A stretch of 64,000 nucleotides of DNA from JASLDZ01 sp965199975. Lineage in GTDB: Bacteria > Pseudomonadota > Alphaproteobacteria > Caulobacterales > Caulobacteraceae. The notes under the pieces were generated by a model that searched no databases, was not told the DNA's origin, and saw only the letters and a program-made list of their open reading frames with translations. The first letter of the stretch is position 1. Each line of letters begins with the position of its first letter. Position numbers and translations under genes: made by a program. This document shows, piece by piece, positions 48,123 through 56,927 of the stretch. The stretch lies in assembly GCA_965199975.1 (NCBI GenBank), contig OZ241340.1:2542001-2606000 (forward strand), read 5' to 3'.

Positions 48123-50014
48123 GCGAATCGCGCTCCGCCTCACCTCGCGAGCCGCAGGCGCCGACGCCCGCTAGCCCTCGACGCCTGAAGCCGTGGGAAC
48201 GCTGGAGCCTCGTCGGCGGCGGCGTGGCGGCGGTCTTGCTGGTTCTGGGTTTGGGGCTTGGCGTGCTCCTCGGCCGCGCGCCGCGGATCGTCGCGCGCAT
48301 CGCCGCCGCCCGGCTGCACCGCAGCGTCCACATCGACGGCGCGTCCTCCGTGCGCATCCTGCCCAGCGGCGTGGAGGTGACCTTCCGTGATGCGCATATC
48401 GGCCGCCCGAGCTGGGCGGCCCCGGGCGACGCGCTCTCGGTAGGCGTCGGGCGGGTGCGCTTCGCGTGGACGTCGGTGCTGCATCTGCGGCCGAGCGCGA
48501 CCGTGATGGAGCTCGACCACCCCGTCATCCACCTCTCGCGCGACCGCAGCGGACGCCCCGACTGGGCGAGCGGGCCCGACGCCAGCGCGCTATCCCAGCC
48601 CCTCACCGTCGGCCGCCTGAAGATCACCGACGGCCGGGTGCTCTACGACGACGCCGAGCATGGGACGCGCCTGGATGCGACGGTCTCCGCGGACCCTGAC
48701 GCGGCCGACGGCATGGGCTTGCATGTGGACGGCGGCGGCGTCTCGCAGCTGGGCCCGTGGCGGATCAGCTTCCGCGCACCGGCGGTGGCCTTCGGCGATC
48801 GTCGCCCTTATCCGATGCGGCTCTCGCTGCGGCAGGCGCCCTCACGCTTCGACTTCGCGGGCGAGCTGCCGCCGGGGCTCGACATCCAGCACATCCACGG
48901 CGTGATCGACGGTTCGGGCGCCGACATGCACGACCTCTCGCGGCTGATGCTGGTCCCCTTCCCGCACACCGCGCCCTATCGCATCTCGGCTTCGCTGAAG
49001 CGCGAGGGATCCGTTTTCCGCCTGTCGCAGATCCGGGGCCGCACCGGCTCGTCCGATGTCACGGGCGCGCTCACCGTCTCGCAGGAAGCTCGGGGTCGTC
49101 GGCTAGACGGCGCCTTCACCAGCCCCGACTTGGCGATGGGCGACCTGATGGTGCTGATCACCGCCGGCCAGTCGGGCACGGGGCGGCCGCACAAGGCGGG
49201 CGGGGGGCTGATCCCCGACATCAAGGTGAACGCCGCGCCGCTGCGCAAGCTGACCGGAGCCATCACGTTCGAGGCGCCGCACGTGCAGCCCGCGGGCGGC
49301 ATGGCCATCCGCGCGCTGAAGCTGAAGGCGACCTTCGATCACGGCCGCGTCGGCGCAGCGCCGCTGGTGCTCGCCTTGCCGCGGGGCTCGACGGTGTGGA
49401 CGATCGGCCTCGACACGCGCACCGCGGTCACGGGGCTCGACCTCGACCTCGCCCTGCACGACGCCGCCACGCCCGACCTGTTCGGCGCGTCGGCGGCGCA
49501 CGCCCCCCTCGCGGCGCGGATCGACGGACGTATAAGGTTGAGAGGCTCGGGCGCGACGCTGCACGCCGCCGCCGCCGCGAGCTCGGGCTCGGCCAGCCTC
49601 ACCGGCCGCGGCGCGGTCGAGCGCACCGACGCCGCCGTGCTGGGAGGCGACCTGCGCGGCGCCTTCGCCAGCCTGCTCAGCCACGAGAAGGCGGCGGTGC
49701 GGATGAACTGCCTCGTCGGCGACTTCGCCGTGGCGGGCGGCAAGGCGCGGGCGAGCAAGCTCGTCTTCGCCACCTCGGCCGGGCGCGTGCAGGGAGAAGG
49801 CGGCGTCGACCTAGGCGCTGAGACGCTGAACTTCACCCTGCGCGGCGATGCTGTGCACCCGGGCCTGGTGAAGCCGGGGACCTACGTCACCGTCACCGGC
49901 CCCCTTGCCCACCCGCATGCCGAGCTGCACCAGGGCGGCCCTGGCGGCATGCTGAAATCGCTGCTGTCGATCTTGCCCAAGCCCGGCGGCGCGGCCGCGC
50001 CGGCTGGGTGCTGA
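48119..50014 (+). CDS. AsmA family protein
   Basis: A 631-residue protein with one N-terminal membrane anchor (about residues 31-51) after a basic stretch, then a long beta-rich periplasmic region. The AsmA start is recognisable in ARLHRSVHIDGASSVRILPSGVEVTF, and the C-terminal part has the VGDFAVAGGKARASKLVF and TLNFTLRGD segments usual for AsmA. Such proteins are thought to move phospholipid between membranes. GTG 48119 overlaps the stop of the dehydrogenase gene. Confidence 0.9.
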   Translation: MSESRSASPREPQAPTPASPRRLKPWERWSLVGGGVAAVLLVLGLGLGVLLGRAPRIVARIAAARLHRSVHIDGASSVRILPSGVEVTFRDAHIGRPSWAAPGDALSVGVGRVRFAWTSVLHLRPSATVMELDHPVIHLSRDRSGRPDWASGPDASALSQPLTVGRLKITDGRVLYDDAEHGTRLDATVSADPDAADGMGLHVDGGGVSQLGPWRISFRAPAVAFGDRRPYPMRLSLRQAPSRFDFAGELPPGLDIQHIHGVIDGSGADMHDLSRLMLVPFPHTAPYRISASLKREGSVFRLSQIRGRTGSSDVTGALTVSQEARGRRLDGAFTSPDLAMGDLMVLITAGQSGTGRPHKAGGGLIPDIKVNAAPLRKLTGAITFEAPHVQPAGGMAIRALKLKATFDHGRVGAAPLVLALPRGSTVWTIGLDTRTAVTGLDLDLALHDAATPDLFGASAAHAPLAARIDGRIRLRGSGATLHAAAAASSGSASLTGRGAVERTDAAVLGGDLRGAFASLLSHEKAAVRMNCLVGDFAVAGGKARASKLVFATSAGRVQGEGGVDLGAETLNFTLRGDAVHPGLVKPGTYVTVTGPLAHPHAELHQGGPGGMLKSLLSILPKPGGAAAPAGC

Positions 50015-50021
50015 GCGCTCG

Positions 50022-50399
50022 CTACCGCCCCACGGCCGCGGCGAGAAGGCGCGCCACGTCGTTGATTCCGTAGGGCTTCTGCAGCGCCGGGCGCCCGCGG
50101 AAGGCCGCGGGCAGACCCGCCTCGCCATATCCGGTGGCGAACACGAAGGGCGTGCCCGCCGTCGCCAGCGCCTCGGCCACAGGTGCGCTGGAGTCCGCGC
50201 CGAGGTTCACGTCGAGGATCGCCACGTCGAGGCCGCCGCCTTGGGCGTGACCCACAGCTTCCTTCACCGTGCCGGCGGTGGCGACCACATCGGCGCCGAG
50301 GTCGCCCAGCATGTCCTCGAGCAGCATGGCGACGAGCGCCTCGTCCTCGACGACGAGCACGCGCACGCCATCCAGCGGGCGATCTGCAGTTGCGGGCAT
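50022..50399 (-). CDS. Single-domain response regulator
   Basis: A 125-residue CheY-like receiver with no output domain. The acidic residues lie in VVEDEALVAM, the phosphoacceptor is Asp63 in AILDVNLG, and the conserved Lys is in LQKPYG. Such single receivers in alphaproteobacteria take part in phosphorelays or general stress signalling. It is 16 bases downstream of the ELM1 gene and convergent with the AsmA gene across 7 bases. No cognate kinase is next to it. Start ATG 50399. Confidence 0.92.
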   Translation of the reverse strand: MPATADRPLDGVRVLVVEDEALVAMLLEDMLGDLGADVVATAGTVKEAVGHAQGGGLDVAILDVNLGADSSAPVAEALATAGTPFVFATGYGEAGLPAAFRGRPALQKPYGINDVARLLAAAVGR

Positions 50400-50415
50400 G
50401 AGGGAGCGGACCGGC

Positions 50416-51444
50416 TCAAAAAGTCGTCGCGGAATCAAGGACGTGACGATGATCCGCCCAGCGACGCAGCACTTCCGCCGCCGCCCGCTCCGTCTCACGC
50501 AGCGGGGCGTACGTCCAGTGTTCCGCTTCGCCGCGCCAGGGTCGCGCGACCCCGAGCGCGGAGAGATCCGCGTGGAAGCGGTCCTTGCGCGCCTGGCGCC
50601 CGCGCACGGGCAGTATCTGCACCGGCTTGCCGGTGGCGGCGGCCTCCGCAGTCATGGTGATGCTGTCAGCGGTGACCAGGAAGCGATCGGCGGCGGCCAG
50701 GAACGCGAAGTAGGGGTTTGCGCCCTCCCCCTCCCAGATCCACGCCGGCCGATCGGCCAGCCGCGCGCGGATCAGCGCCTGCGCCTGCGCCGGCGTGCGG
50801 CGCGAGAATGTGACCAGCGCGGCGCCGCCTTCGGAAGCCAGCACCGCCGCCACCGCATCGGCGATGGCGATGGCGGTGGCGGGCGGGATGTCGAAGGTCT
50901 TCGAGCGGCCGCCGATCAGCACCGCGGTCAGCGGCCGGGGCAGGTCTTCGAGGCGCTTGGCGAAGCGCGCGCGCTCGGCGGCGAGGCGCGAAGGCGTCGC
51001 CCGGTGGGGAGCGCCTAGGATGGGAAAGACGTTGTCGCCCGCCAGGAGGTCGTGGGTGGGCGGCACGACGAGGTCGAAAAGGCGCGAGGCGCGCAGCGGG
51101 TCCTGGACCTGTACGACGAAGGTGCGCCTGCGCGACCAGCGGCGCACGGCGATCGACGCCGGGATCGACGCGCGCCCGCAACCGATCCAAACGTCGGGCC
51201 AGGGAGGCGTCAAGGCGTCCGAGCCCGCACCCAGTACGAGCCGTGGGGCCGGGACGAGTCGAGTGGGCAGCCGTTGCAGCCCGGCGCGCCAGCGTATTCG
51301 CTTGGCGACGACCTCGCCCCCTCCAGGAGCCGCCGCCGCGATCGCCTCCGCCAAGCCCAGCGCCTGCGTCTCGATCCCGGCGCGGCCGTCGGTGACCGCC
51401 CAGATCGTGAGCGGTCGCCGAGGCGAAGCCTGCGTCAGCCCCAC
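50416..51444 (-). CDS. ELM1/GtrOC1 family protein
   Basis: A 342-residue protein of the family named after plant mitochondrial fission factor ELM1. Visible family features are the opening IWAVTDGRAGIETQALGLAEA, the central FVVQVQDPLRASRLFDLVV, VLIGGRSKTFD, and the late RFLVTADSITMTAEAAATGKPV, which resembles a glycosyltransferase-B fold nucleotide-sugar site. A role in cell-surface glycosylation is likely but unproven. It overlaps the end of greA by 10 bases. Confidence 0.9.
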   Translation of the reverse strand: MGLTQASPRRPLTIWAVTDGRAGIETQALGLAEAIAAAAPGGGEVVAKRIRWRAGLQRLPTRLVPAPRLVLGAGSDALTPPWPDVWIGCGRASIPASIAVRRWSRRRTFVVQVQDPLRASRLFDLVVPPTHDLLAGDNVFPILGAPHRATPSRLAAERARFAKRLEDLPRPLTAVLIGGRSKTFDIPPATAIAIADAVAAVLASEGGAALVTFSRRTPAQAQALIRARLADRPAWIWEGEGANPYFAFLAAADRFLVTADSITMTAEAAATGKPVQILPVRGRQARKDRFHADLSALGVARPWRGEAEHWTYAPLRETERAAAEVLRRWADHRHVLDSATTF

Positions 51445-51908
51445 TCGACCTTGAGGATCTCGTAGCTCTTGGAGCCGCCTGGCGTAGGCACCTCGACGAC
51501 GTCGCCCTTCTCTTTGCCGATCATCACCCGCGCCAGGGGAGACGTGAGCGACAGGCGGCCCTGCTTCACGTCCGCCTCGTGCTCACCCACGATCTGATAG
51601 CGGGCCTCGTCGTCGGTGTCCTCGTCGACCACCGTGACAGTGGCGCCGAACTTCACCTGCTTGCCGCTGAGCTTGGAGACGTCGATCACCTGCGCGCGAC
51701 TGATCTTGTCCTCGATCTCGGCGATGCGGCCTTCGATCCAACCCTGCCGCTCCTTGGCGGCGTGATACTCGGCATTCTCCGAGAGGTCGCCGTGCGAGCG
51801 CGCCTCGGAGATGGCCGCGATCACGCTGGGCCGCTCGATCGTCTTCAGGCGCTTCAATTCGTCGTCCAACGAGGCATAGCCCCCGCCGGTCATGGGTACC
51901 TTGTCCAT
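51435..51908 (-). CDS. greA: Transcription elongation factor GreA
   Basis: A 157-residue factor that stimulates transcript cleavage by backtracked RNA polymerase. The N-terminal coiled coil (about 8-78) carries the acidic tip in RSHGDLSENAEYHAAKERQ. The C-terminal FKBP-like domain has VVDEDTDDEARYQIVGEHEAD and SPLARVMIGKEKGDVVEV. Start ATG 51908 gives the normal length. It leads a minus-strand unit with the ELM1 gene and the receiver protein. Confidence 0.96.
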   Translation of the reverse strand: MDKVPMTGGGYASLDDELKRLKTIERPSVIAAISEARSHGDLSENAEYHAAKERQGWIEGRIAEIEDKISRAQVIDVSKLSGKQVKFGATVTVVDEDTDDEARYQIVGEHEADVKQGRLSLTSPLARVMIGKEKGDVVEVPTPGGSKSYEILKVEWG

Positions 51909-52012
51909 ACGTCCAAACGATCCGAGGAAGAGTGGCTGAGCACGCCCGAGCGCACGAGGCGCGGGAGTATGGTAACGTCGCCGCCCGACTTCAAGCGCCG
52001 TAGGTCCGGGCG

Positions 52013-52681
52013 TCAGGCGTAGGCGTAAGGGCCGCCGCGCTCCAGCGCCCGCTTGTAGGCGGGCCGGGCGTGACATGTGGCGAGCCAGTCGGCGCAGCGC
52101 GGGCGGCCGGGCTCGAGGCCCGCGCGCGACTGGGCGGCCTCCATGGGGAAGCTCATCATCACGTCGGCTGCGGAGAACTGCGGCCCGGCGAACCAGCCGG
52201 TGTCGCGCAGGCTCTCCTCCCAGAAGTCCATGTGCAGCTTGAGCTGGGGGTCGACGAAGCCGCTCTGCGCGCGCGCGGCGACGCCCTTCACCAGCGGCCG
52301 CAGCCAAGCGGGAGCGCGCTTGGGCATCACCGAGAAGATGAGCTTCATCACCAGCGGCGGCATGGCCGAACCCTCGGCGTAGTGCATCCAGTAGGTCCAC
52401 GCCGTGCGCGCCTCGTCGTCGAACGGGGGGGCGAAGCGATGCTCGGGATCGCAGCGCTGGCAGAGGTAGGTGACGATGTTCCCGGTCTCGGCCACCACCC
52501 GCCCGTCGTCGTCTATCACCGGTGACTTGCCGAGCGGATGAACGAGCTTGAGCTCGGGCGGCGCCAGCATGGTCTGCGGATTGCGGGCGTAGCGCTCCAC
52601 CTCATAGGGCACGCCGAGCTCCTCCAGCAGCCACAGCACCCGCTGCGAGCGCGAGTTCTCCAGATGGTGGACGGTGATCAT
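52013..52681 (-). CDS. Glutathione S-transferase family protein
   Basis: A 222-residue GST. The thioredoxin-like N-terminal domain reads ITVHHLENSRSQRVLWLLEELGVPYEV, with the Ser of NSRSQR as the likely catalytic residue, the cis-Pro in LGKSPVIDDD and the glutathione-binding AETGNI. The helical C-terminal domain covers about 85-215. ATG 52681 gives the standard N-terminus. It is divergent from the secreted protein gene. Confidence 0.93.
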   Translation of the reverse strand: MITVHHLENSRSQRVLWLLEELGVPYEVERYARNPQTMLAPPELKLVHPLGKSPVIDDDGRVVAETGNIVTYLCQRCDPEHRFAPPFDDEARTAWTYWMHYAEGSAMPPLVMKLIFSVMPKRAPAWLRPLVKGVAARAQSGFVDPQLKLHMDFWEESLRDTGWFAGPQFSAADVMMSFPMEAAQSRAGLEPGRPRCADWLATCHARPAYKRALERGGPYAYA

Positions 52682-52775
52682 GGCCGGGGGACGCCTTTCG
52701 TGGACACGCGCGGCGAGCATCGCGGGCGAACCCGTTCCGGTCTAGCCTTATCGTTTGCAGGGAGGGAGCTTGGTG

Positions 52776-53462
52776 ATGGGGCGACGCTGGGCGTCGGGCA
52801 CGGCGATGACGATCGCCCTGACGCTCGCCGCCGCGCCCGTGGCGCGCGCGGGGGGCGCGGCTGCGGCCTTCAAGGTCTTGACGGTCGGCGAGGCCGCCTC
52901 AGCCGATCCGGCGGTGCTGGCGCCCTGGCCCGGCGGGCCGCCCGGCCTGGTCGTGGTCGCAGGCCTGCAGGACGCCGACCTGGAGGGTGAGGACGACACG
53001 CTCGGCACGCTCAGGGTGGGCGTGCTCGCACGTCGCGGCGCAGGCTGGGCGGTGGTCGCCGCCGACGCGGCCGACAGCGCGCCCGAACCCAAACGCAGCG
53101 CCACCCTGACGATCCCCGACGTGTCCATCGACCCGGCGGTGTTCCGCATCTCCCCCGACGAAGTCGCGATCGGAGTCGACGTGAACGAGCGTTTCGCGAC
53201 AACGGCGACCGAGTATGCGAGCACCCGGCTGTGGCTCTTCCGGCGCACGGGCTCCCGGCTCACGCCGGTGCTCGACGCCGAGACCGAGACGCGCGTGGTC
53301 GACAAGACTTCGCCGAAGCAGCCGGAAGACGACGCTCGACATGTGCTGCGCATCTCGCCGCATCTCACGCACGGCTTCCATGACCTCGTGCTGGCGCGGC
53401 CGGGAAAGGCCGCTGGCCGCCGCTACGTGTGGACCGGCGTGCGTTACGCCAGGGCCCGCTGA
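52776..53462 (+). CDS. Hypothetical secreted protein
   Basis: A 228-residue protein with a signal peptide (MGRRWASGTAMTIALTLAAAPVARA). No known domain is recognised. The mature part is rich in Asp and Arg with beta-strand-like patches such as TLTIPDVSIDPAVFRISPDE and RLWLFRRTG. ATG 52776 follows GGAGGGAG at 52761-52768; TTG 52755 is an alternative. It abuts the end of carB on the opposite strand with no gap. Confidence 0.7.
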   Translation: MGRRWASGTAMTIALTLAAAPVARAGGAAAAFKVLTVGEAASADPAVLAPWPGGPPGLVVVAGLQDADLEGEDDTLGTLRVGVLARRGAGWAVVAADAADSAPEPKRSATLTIPDVSIDPAVFRISPDEVAIGVDVNERFATTATEYASTRLWLFRRTGSRLTPVLDAETETRVVDKTSPKQPEDDARHVLRISPHLTHGFHDLVLARPGKAAGRRYVWTGVRYARAR

Positions 53463-56400
53463 TCAGCCGTAGCTCTGCAGCGGCCGCACCTCCAGCTCAC
53501 CGCTGCGCAGCGCCGCGATGGCCTGGGCGGCGGCCAGGGCGCCGGCGGCGGTGGTGAAGTAGGGCACCTTGGACATCAGGGCGTTGCGGCGCAGGCTGAA
53601 GCTGTCCTCCAGGCTCTGGCGGCCCTCGGTGGTGTTGAAGACGAGCTGGACGCCGCCGTCCTTGATGCGGTCGACGATGTTGGGCCGGCCCTCCAGCACC
53701 TTCTTCACACGCTCGACCTCGAGACCCTCGGCCTCCAGGAAATCTGCGGTGCCAGTCGTGCAGACCAGCTGGAAACCGAGGCCCTTGAGTAAGAGCGCGG
53801 GCTCCAGGATGTAGGGCTTGTCGGCCGCCTTGACCGAGACGAACACCGCGCCCGCGCTCGGCAGGATCACGCCACCGCCCAACTGCGCCTTGGCGAAAGC
53901 GCGAGCGAAGGCGGCGGAGGCGGGCTCGCCGTTGCGCCGCCAGTCCAGCCCCATGACCTCGCCGGTGGAGCGCATCTCTGGCCCCAGCACGGTGTCGACG
54001 CCGGGGAAGCGGGCGAAGGGGAACACCGCCTCCTTCACCGCCACGTGGGCATCGGGGTGGGTGGTGAGGTCGAAGGACGCCAGCTTCTCGCCCGCCATCA
54101 CCTTGGCGGCGATGGCGGCCACGGGCAGGCCCACCGCCTTGGCCACGAAGGGCACGGTGCGGCTGGCGCGCGGATTGACCTCCAGCACGTAGATGCGGGG
54201 CTCGGCGGAGTGCGGCTCCTCGATGGCGAACTGCACGTTCATCAGGCCACGCACCTTCAGGGCGCGGGCCATGGTCTCGGTCTGGCGCTTGAGTTCGGCC
54301 ACGGTCGCGGGGCTGAGCGAGAAGGGGGGCAGCGAGCAGGCGCTGTCGCCCGAGTGCACGCCGGCCTCCTCGATGTGCTCCATCACGCCCGCGACCAAGA
54401 CGTCGGTCCCGTCGCAGATGGCGTCCACGTCCACCTCGGTGGCGCGGGAGAGGTACTGGTCGATCAGGACGGGTGATGTGCCCGAGACCTGAACGGCGTG
54501 CGTGACGTAGCGGTCGAGCCCCTCGTCGTCGCGCACGATCTCCATGGCGCGCCCGCCCAAGACGTAGGAGGGGCGGATCACCACGGGGTAGCCCACCTTG
54601 TGGGCGGCCACCTTCGCCTCAGCCGCCGAGCGGGCGATGGCGTTGACCGGCTGCTGCAGACCGATCTCGTGCAGCAGTTGCTGGAAGCGCTCGCGGTCCT
54701 CGGCAAGGTCAATGGCGTCGGGGGTGGTGCCCAGGATCGGCACGCCCGCGTCCTCCAGCGCCTGGGCGAGCTTGAGCGGCGTCTGCCCGCCGAACTGCAC
54801 GATCACCCCGATCAGCTCGCCGCGCGATTGCTCGACGGCGATCAGCTCCAGCACGTCTTCGGCGGTCAGCGGCTCGAAGTAGAGGCGGTCGGAAGTGTCG
54901 TAGTCGGTGGAGACCGTCTCGGGGTTGCAGTTGACCATGATCGACTCGACGCCGATCTCGGCCAGGGCGAAGGCGGCGTGGCAGCAGCAGTAGTCGAACT
55001 CTATCCCCTGGCCGATGCGGTTGGGGCCGCCGCCGAGGATGATGGCCTTGCGCCGGTCGGAAGGCCGACTCTCGTCCTCCGCGGGCTGGCCGAAGGCGCC
55101 GGTCTCGTAGGTCGAGTACATGTAGGGCGTGCGCGCCTCGAACTCCGCGGCGCAGGTGTCGATGCGCTTGTAGACCGGGCGCACGCCCTGGGCATGGCGC
55201 GCGGCGCGGACGGCGGCCTCGGTGGTGCGGGCGAGCTTGCCTAGACGCACGTCCGAGAAGCCCATCGCCTTGAGGTCTCGCCAACCCTGAGCGTCCTGCG
55301 GAAGGCCGCCGGCGCGCACATGACCTTCAGCGCGCACGATCTCGGCGATCTCGCGCAGGAACCAGGGCTCATAGGAACAGGCGGCGTGGATCTCCTCCAC
55401 GCTCAGGCCGGCGCGGAAAGCTTGGGCGATCACCCGCAGCCGGTCGGGGGTGGGCTGGCCCAGCGCGCGCAACACGGCCCCCTTGCCGGCGTCGGGGTCG
55501 TCGGCGCCGGGAATATCGATGTCGTCGAGGCCGGAGAGCCCGGTCTCCAGCCCCCGCAGCGCCTTCTGCAAGCTCTCGGAGAAGGTGCGGCCGATGGCCA
55601 TGACCTCGCCCACGCTCTTCATGCTGGTGGTCAGATATGGCTCGGCCCCGGGATATTTCTCGAAGGCGAAGCGCGGGATCTTGACGACCACATAGTCGAT
55701 CGAGGGCTCGAAGGCGGCGGGAGTGGCGCCGGTGATGTCGTTGTCGAGCTCATCGAGCGTGTAGCCGACTGCAAGGCGCGCCGCGACCTTGGCGATCGGA
55801 AAGCCCGTGGCCTTGGACGCCAGCGCCGACGAGCGCGACACCCGCGGATTCATCTCGATCACCACCATGCGCCCGTCCGACGGGTTGACGGCGAACTGCA
55901 CGTTGGAGCCGCCGGTCTCCACGCCGATCTCGCGCAACACAGCGATGCTGGCGGCGCGCATGCGCTGGTATTCCTTGTCGGTGAGCGTCAGCGCCGGGGC
56001 CACGGTGACGCTGTCGCCGGTGTGCACGCCCATGGGGTCGATGTTCTCGATCGAGCAGACGATGATGCAGTTGTCGTTCTTGTCGCGCACCACCTCCATC
56101 TCGTACTCCTTCCAGCCGAGAACGCTCTCCTCGATCAGCACCTCGGTGGTGGGCGAGAGGTCGAGGCCGCGCTCCACGATCTCGCGCACCTCCTCCATGT
56201 TGTAGGCGATGCCGCCGCCGGTGCCGGCCAGGGTGAAGGACGGGCGGATCACGGCGGGCAGGCCCACGACCTCGACGGCGGCGAGGCCCTCTTCGAGGGT
56301 GTGGACGGCGCGCGAGAGCGGGCTCTCGAGGCCGAGCCTGTCCATGGCGTCGCGAAACTTCTGGCGGTCCTCGGCCTTGTCGATCACCTCCGCGCGGGCC

Positions 56401-56765
56401 CCGATCATCTCGACATCATGGCGGGCGAGCACGCCGTCGCGCTCCAGGGCCAGCGCGGTGTTGAGCGCGGTCTGGCCACCCATGGTGGGCAGGAGGGCGA
56501 AGCCGCCAGGCTTCACGTGGCGCTCGCGCTCGATGATCTTGGCCACGATATCTGGCGTGATCGGCTCGATGTAGGTGGCGTCGGCCAGCTCGGGGTCGGT
56601 CATGATGGTGGCCGGGTTCGAGTTGACCAGCACGATGCGATAGCCCTCGGCCCGCAGCGCCTTGCAGGCCTGCACCCCCGAGTAGTCGAACTCGCACGCC
56701 TGGCCGATCACGATCGGGCCCGCGCCGATGATCAGGATGGTGGCGATGTCGCTGCGCTTGGGCAT
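53463..56765 (-). CDS. carB: Carbamoyl-phosphate synthase large subunit
   Basis: A 1100-residue enzyme supplying carbamoyl phosphate for arginine and pyrimidines. Both ATP-grasp halves are present: the first opens ILIIGAGPIVIGQACEFDYSG, the second IILGGGPNRIGQGIEFDYCC. The C-terminal methylglyoxal-synthase-like allosteric domain ends the protein. ATG 56765 is the normal start; eight upstream codons also read through. The small subunit carA is not in the window. Long frames on the opposite strand across this gene are shadows. Confidence 0.98.
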   Translation of the reverse strand: MPKRSDIATILIIGAGPIVIGQACEFDYSGVQACKALRAEGYRIVLVNSNPATIMTDPELADATYIEPITPDIVAKIIERERHVKPGGFALLPTMGGQTALNTALALERDGVLARHDVEMIGARAEVIDKAEDRQKFRDAMDRLGLESPLSRAVHTLEEGLAAVEVVGLPAVIRPSFTLAGTGGGIAYNMEEVREIVERGLDLSPTTEVLIEESVLGWKEYEMEVVRDKNDNCIIVCSIENIDPMGVHTGDSVTVAPALTLTDKEYQRMRAASIAVLREIGVETGGSNVQFAVNPSDGRMVVIEMNPRVSRSSALASKATGFPIAKVAARLAVGYTLDELDNDITGATPAAFEPSIDYVVVKIPRFAFEKYPGAEPYLTTSMKSVGEVMAIGRTFSESLQKALRGLETGLSGLDDIDIPGADDPDAGKGAVLRALGQPTPDRLRVIAQAFRAGLSVEEIHAACSYEPWFLREIAEIVRAEGHVRAGGLPQDAQGWRDLKAMGFSDVRLGKLARTTEAAVRAARHAQGVRPVYKRIDTCAAEFEARTPYMYSTYETGAFGQPAEDESRPSDRRKAIILGGGPNRIGQGIEFDYCCCHAAFALAEIGVESIMVNCNPETVSTDYDTSDRLYFEPLTAEDVLELIAVEQSRGELIGVIVQFGGQTPLKLAQALEDAGVPILGTTPDAIDLAEDRERFQQLLHEIGLQQPVNAIARSAAEAKVAAHKVGYPVVIRPSYVLGGRAMEIVRDDEGLDRYVTHAVQVSGTSPVLIDQYLSRATEVDVDAICDGTDVLVAGVMEHIEEAGVHSGDSACSLPPFSLSPATVAELKRQTETMARALKVRGLMNVQFAIEEPHSAEPRIYVLEVNPRASRTVPFVAKAVGLPVAAIAAKVMAGEKLASFDLTTHPDAHVAVKEAVFPFARFPGVDTVLGPEMRSTGEVMGLDWRRNGEPASAAFARAFAKAQLGGGVILPSAGAVFVSVKAADKPYILEPALLLKGLGFQLVCTTGTADFLEAEGLEVERVKKVLEGRPNIVDRIKDGGVQLVFNTTEGRQSLEDSFSLRRNALMSKVPYFTTAAGALAAAQAIAALRSGELEVRPLQSYG

Positions 56766-56927
56766 GGAGCTCGTCCGGTCCTCACGCACGCGCGCCCAAG
56801 CGGCGGGACGAGCCCGCGGGTGAGGTGCAAGGGGTGCGAGGCCGTCCCTCTAGCGCCCCGCACGAAGCCGGGCAACGGCGGCGGCCGCGCATGGGCGGGA
56901 CCGCATTGCGCAGCTAAGCTCGGCGCG

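Noticed and set aside
55320..56927. A long plus-strand frame runs through carB into the antiporter gene.
   Set aside because: It is the reverse shadow of carB. The antiporter family opening begins at ATG 56928.
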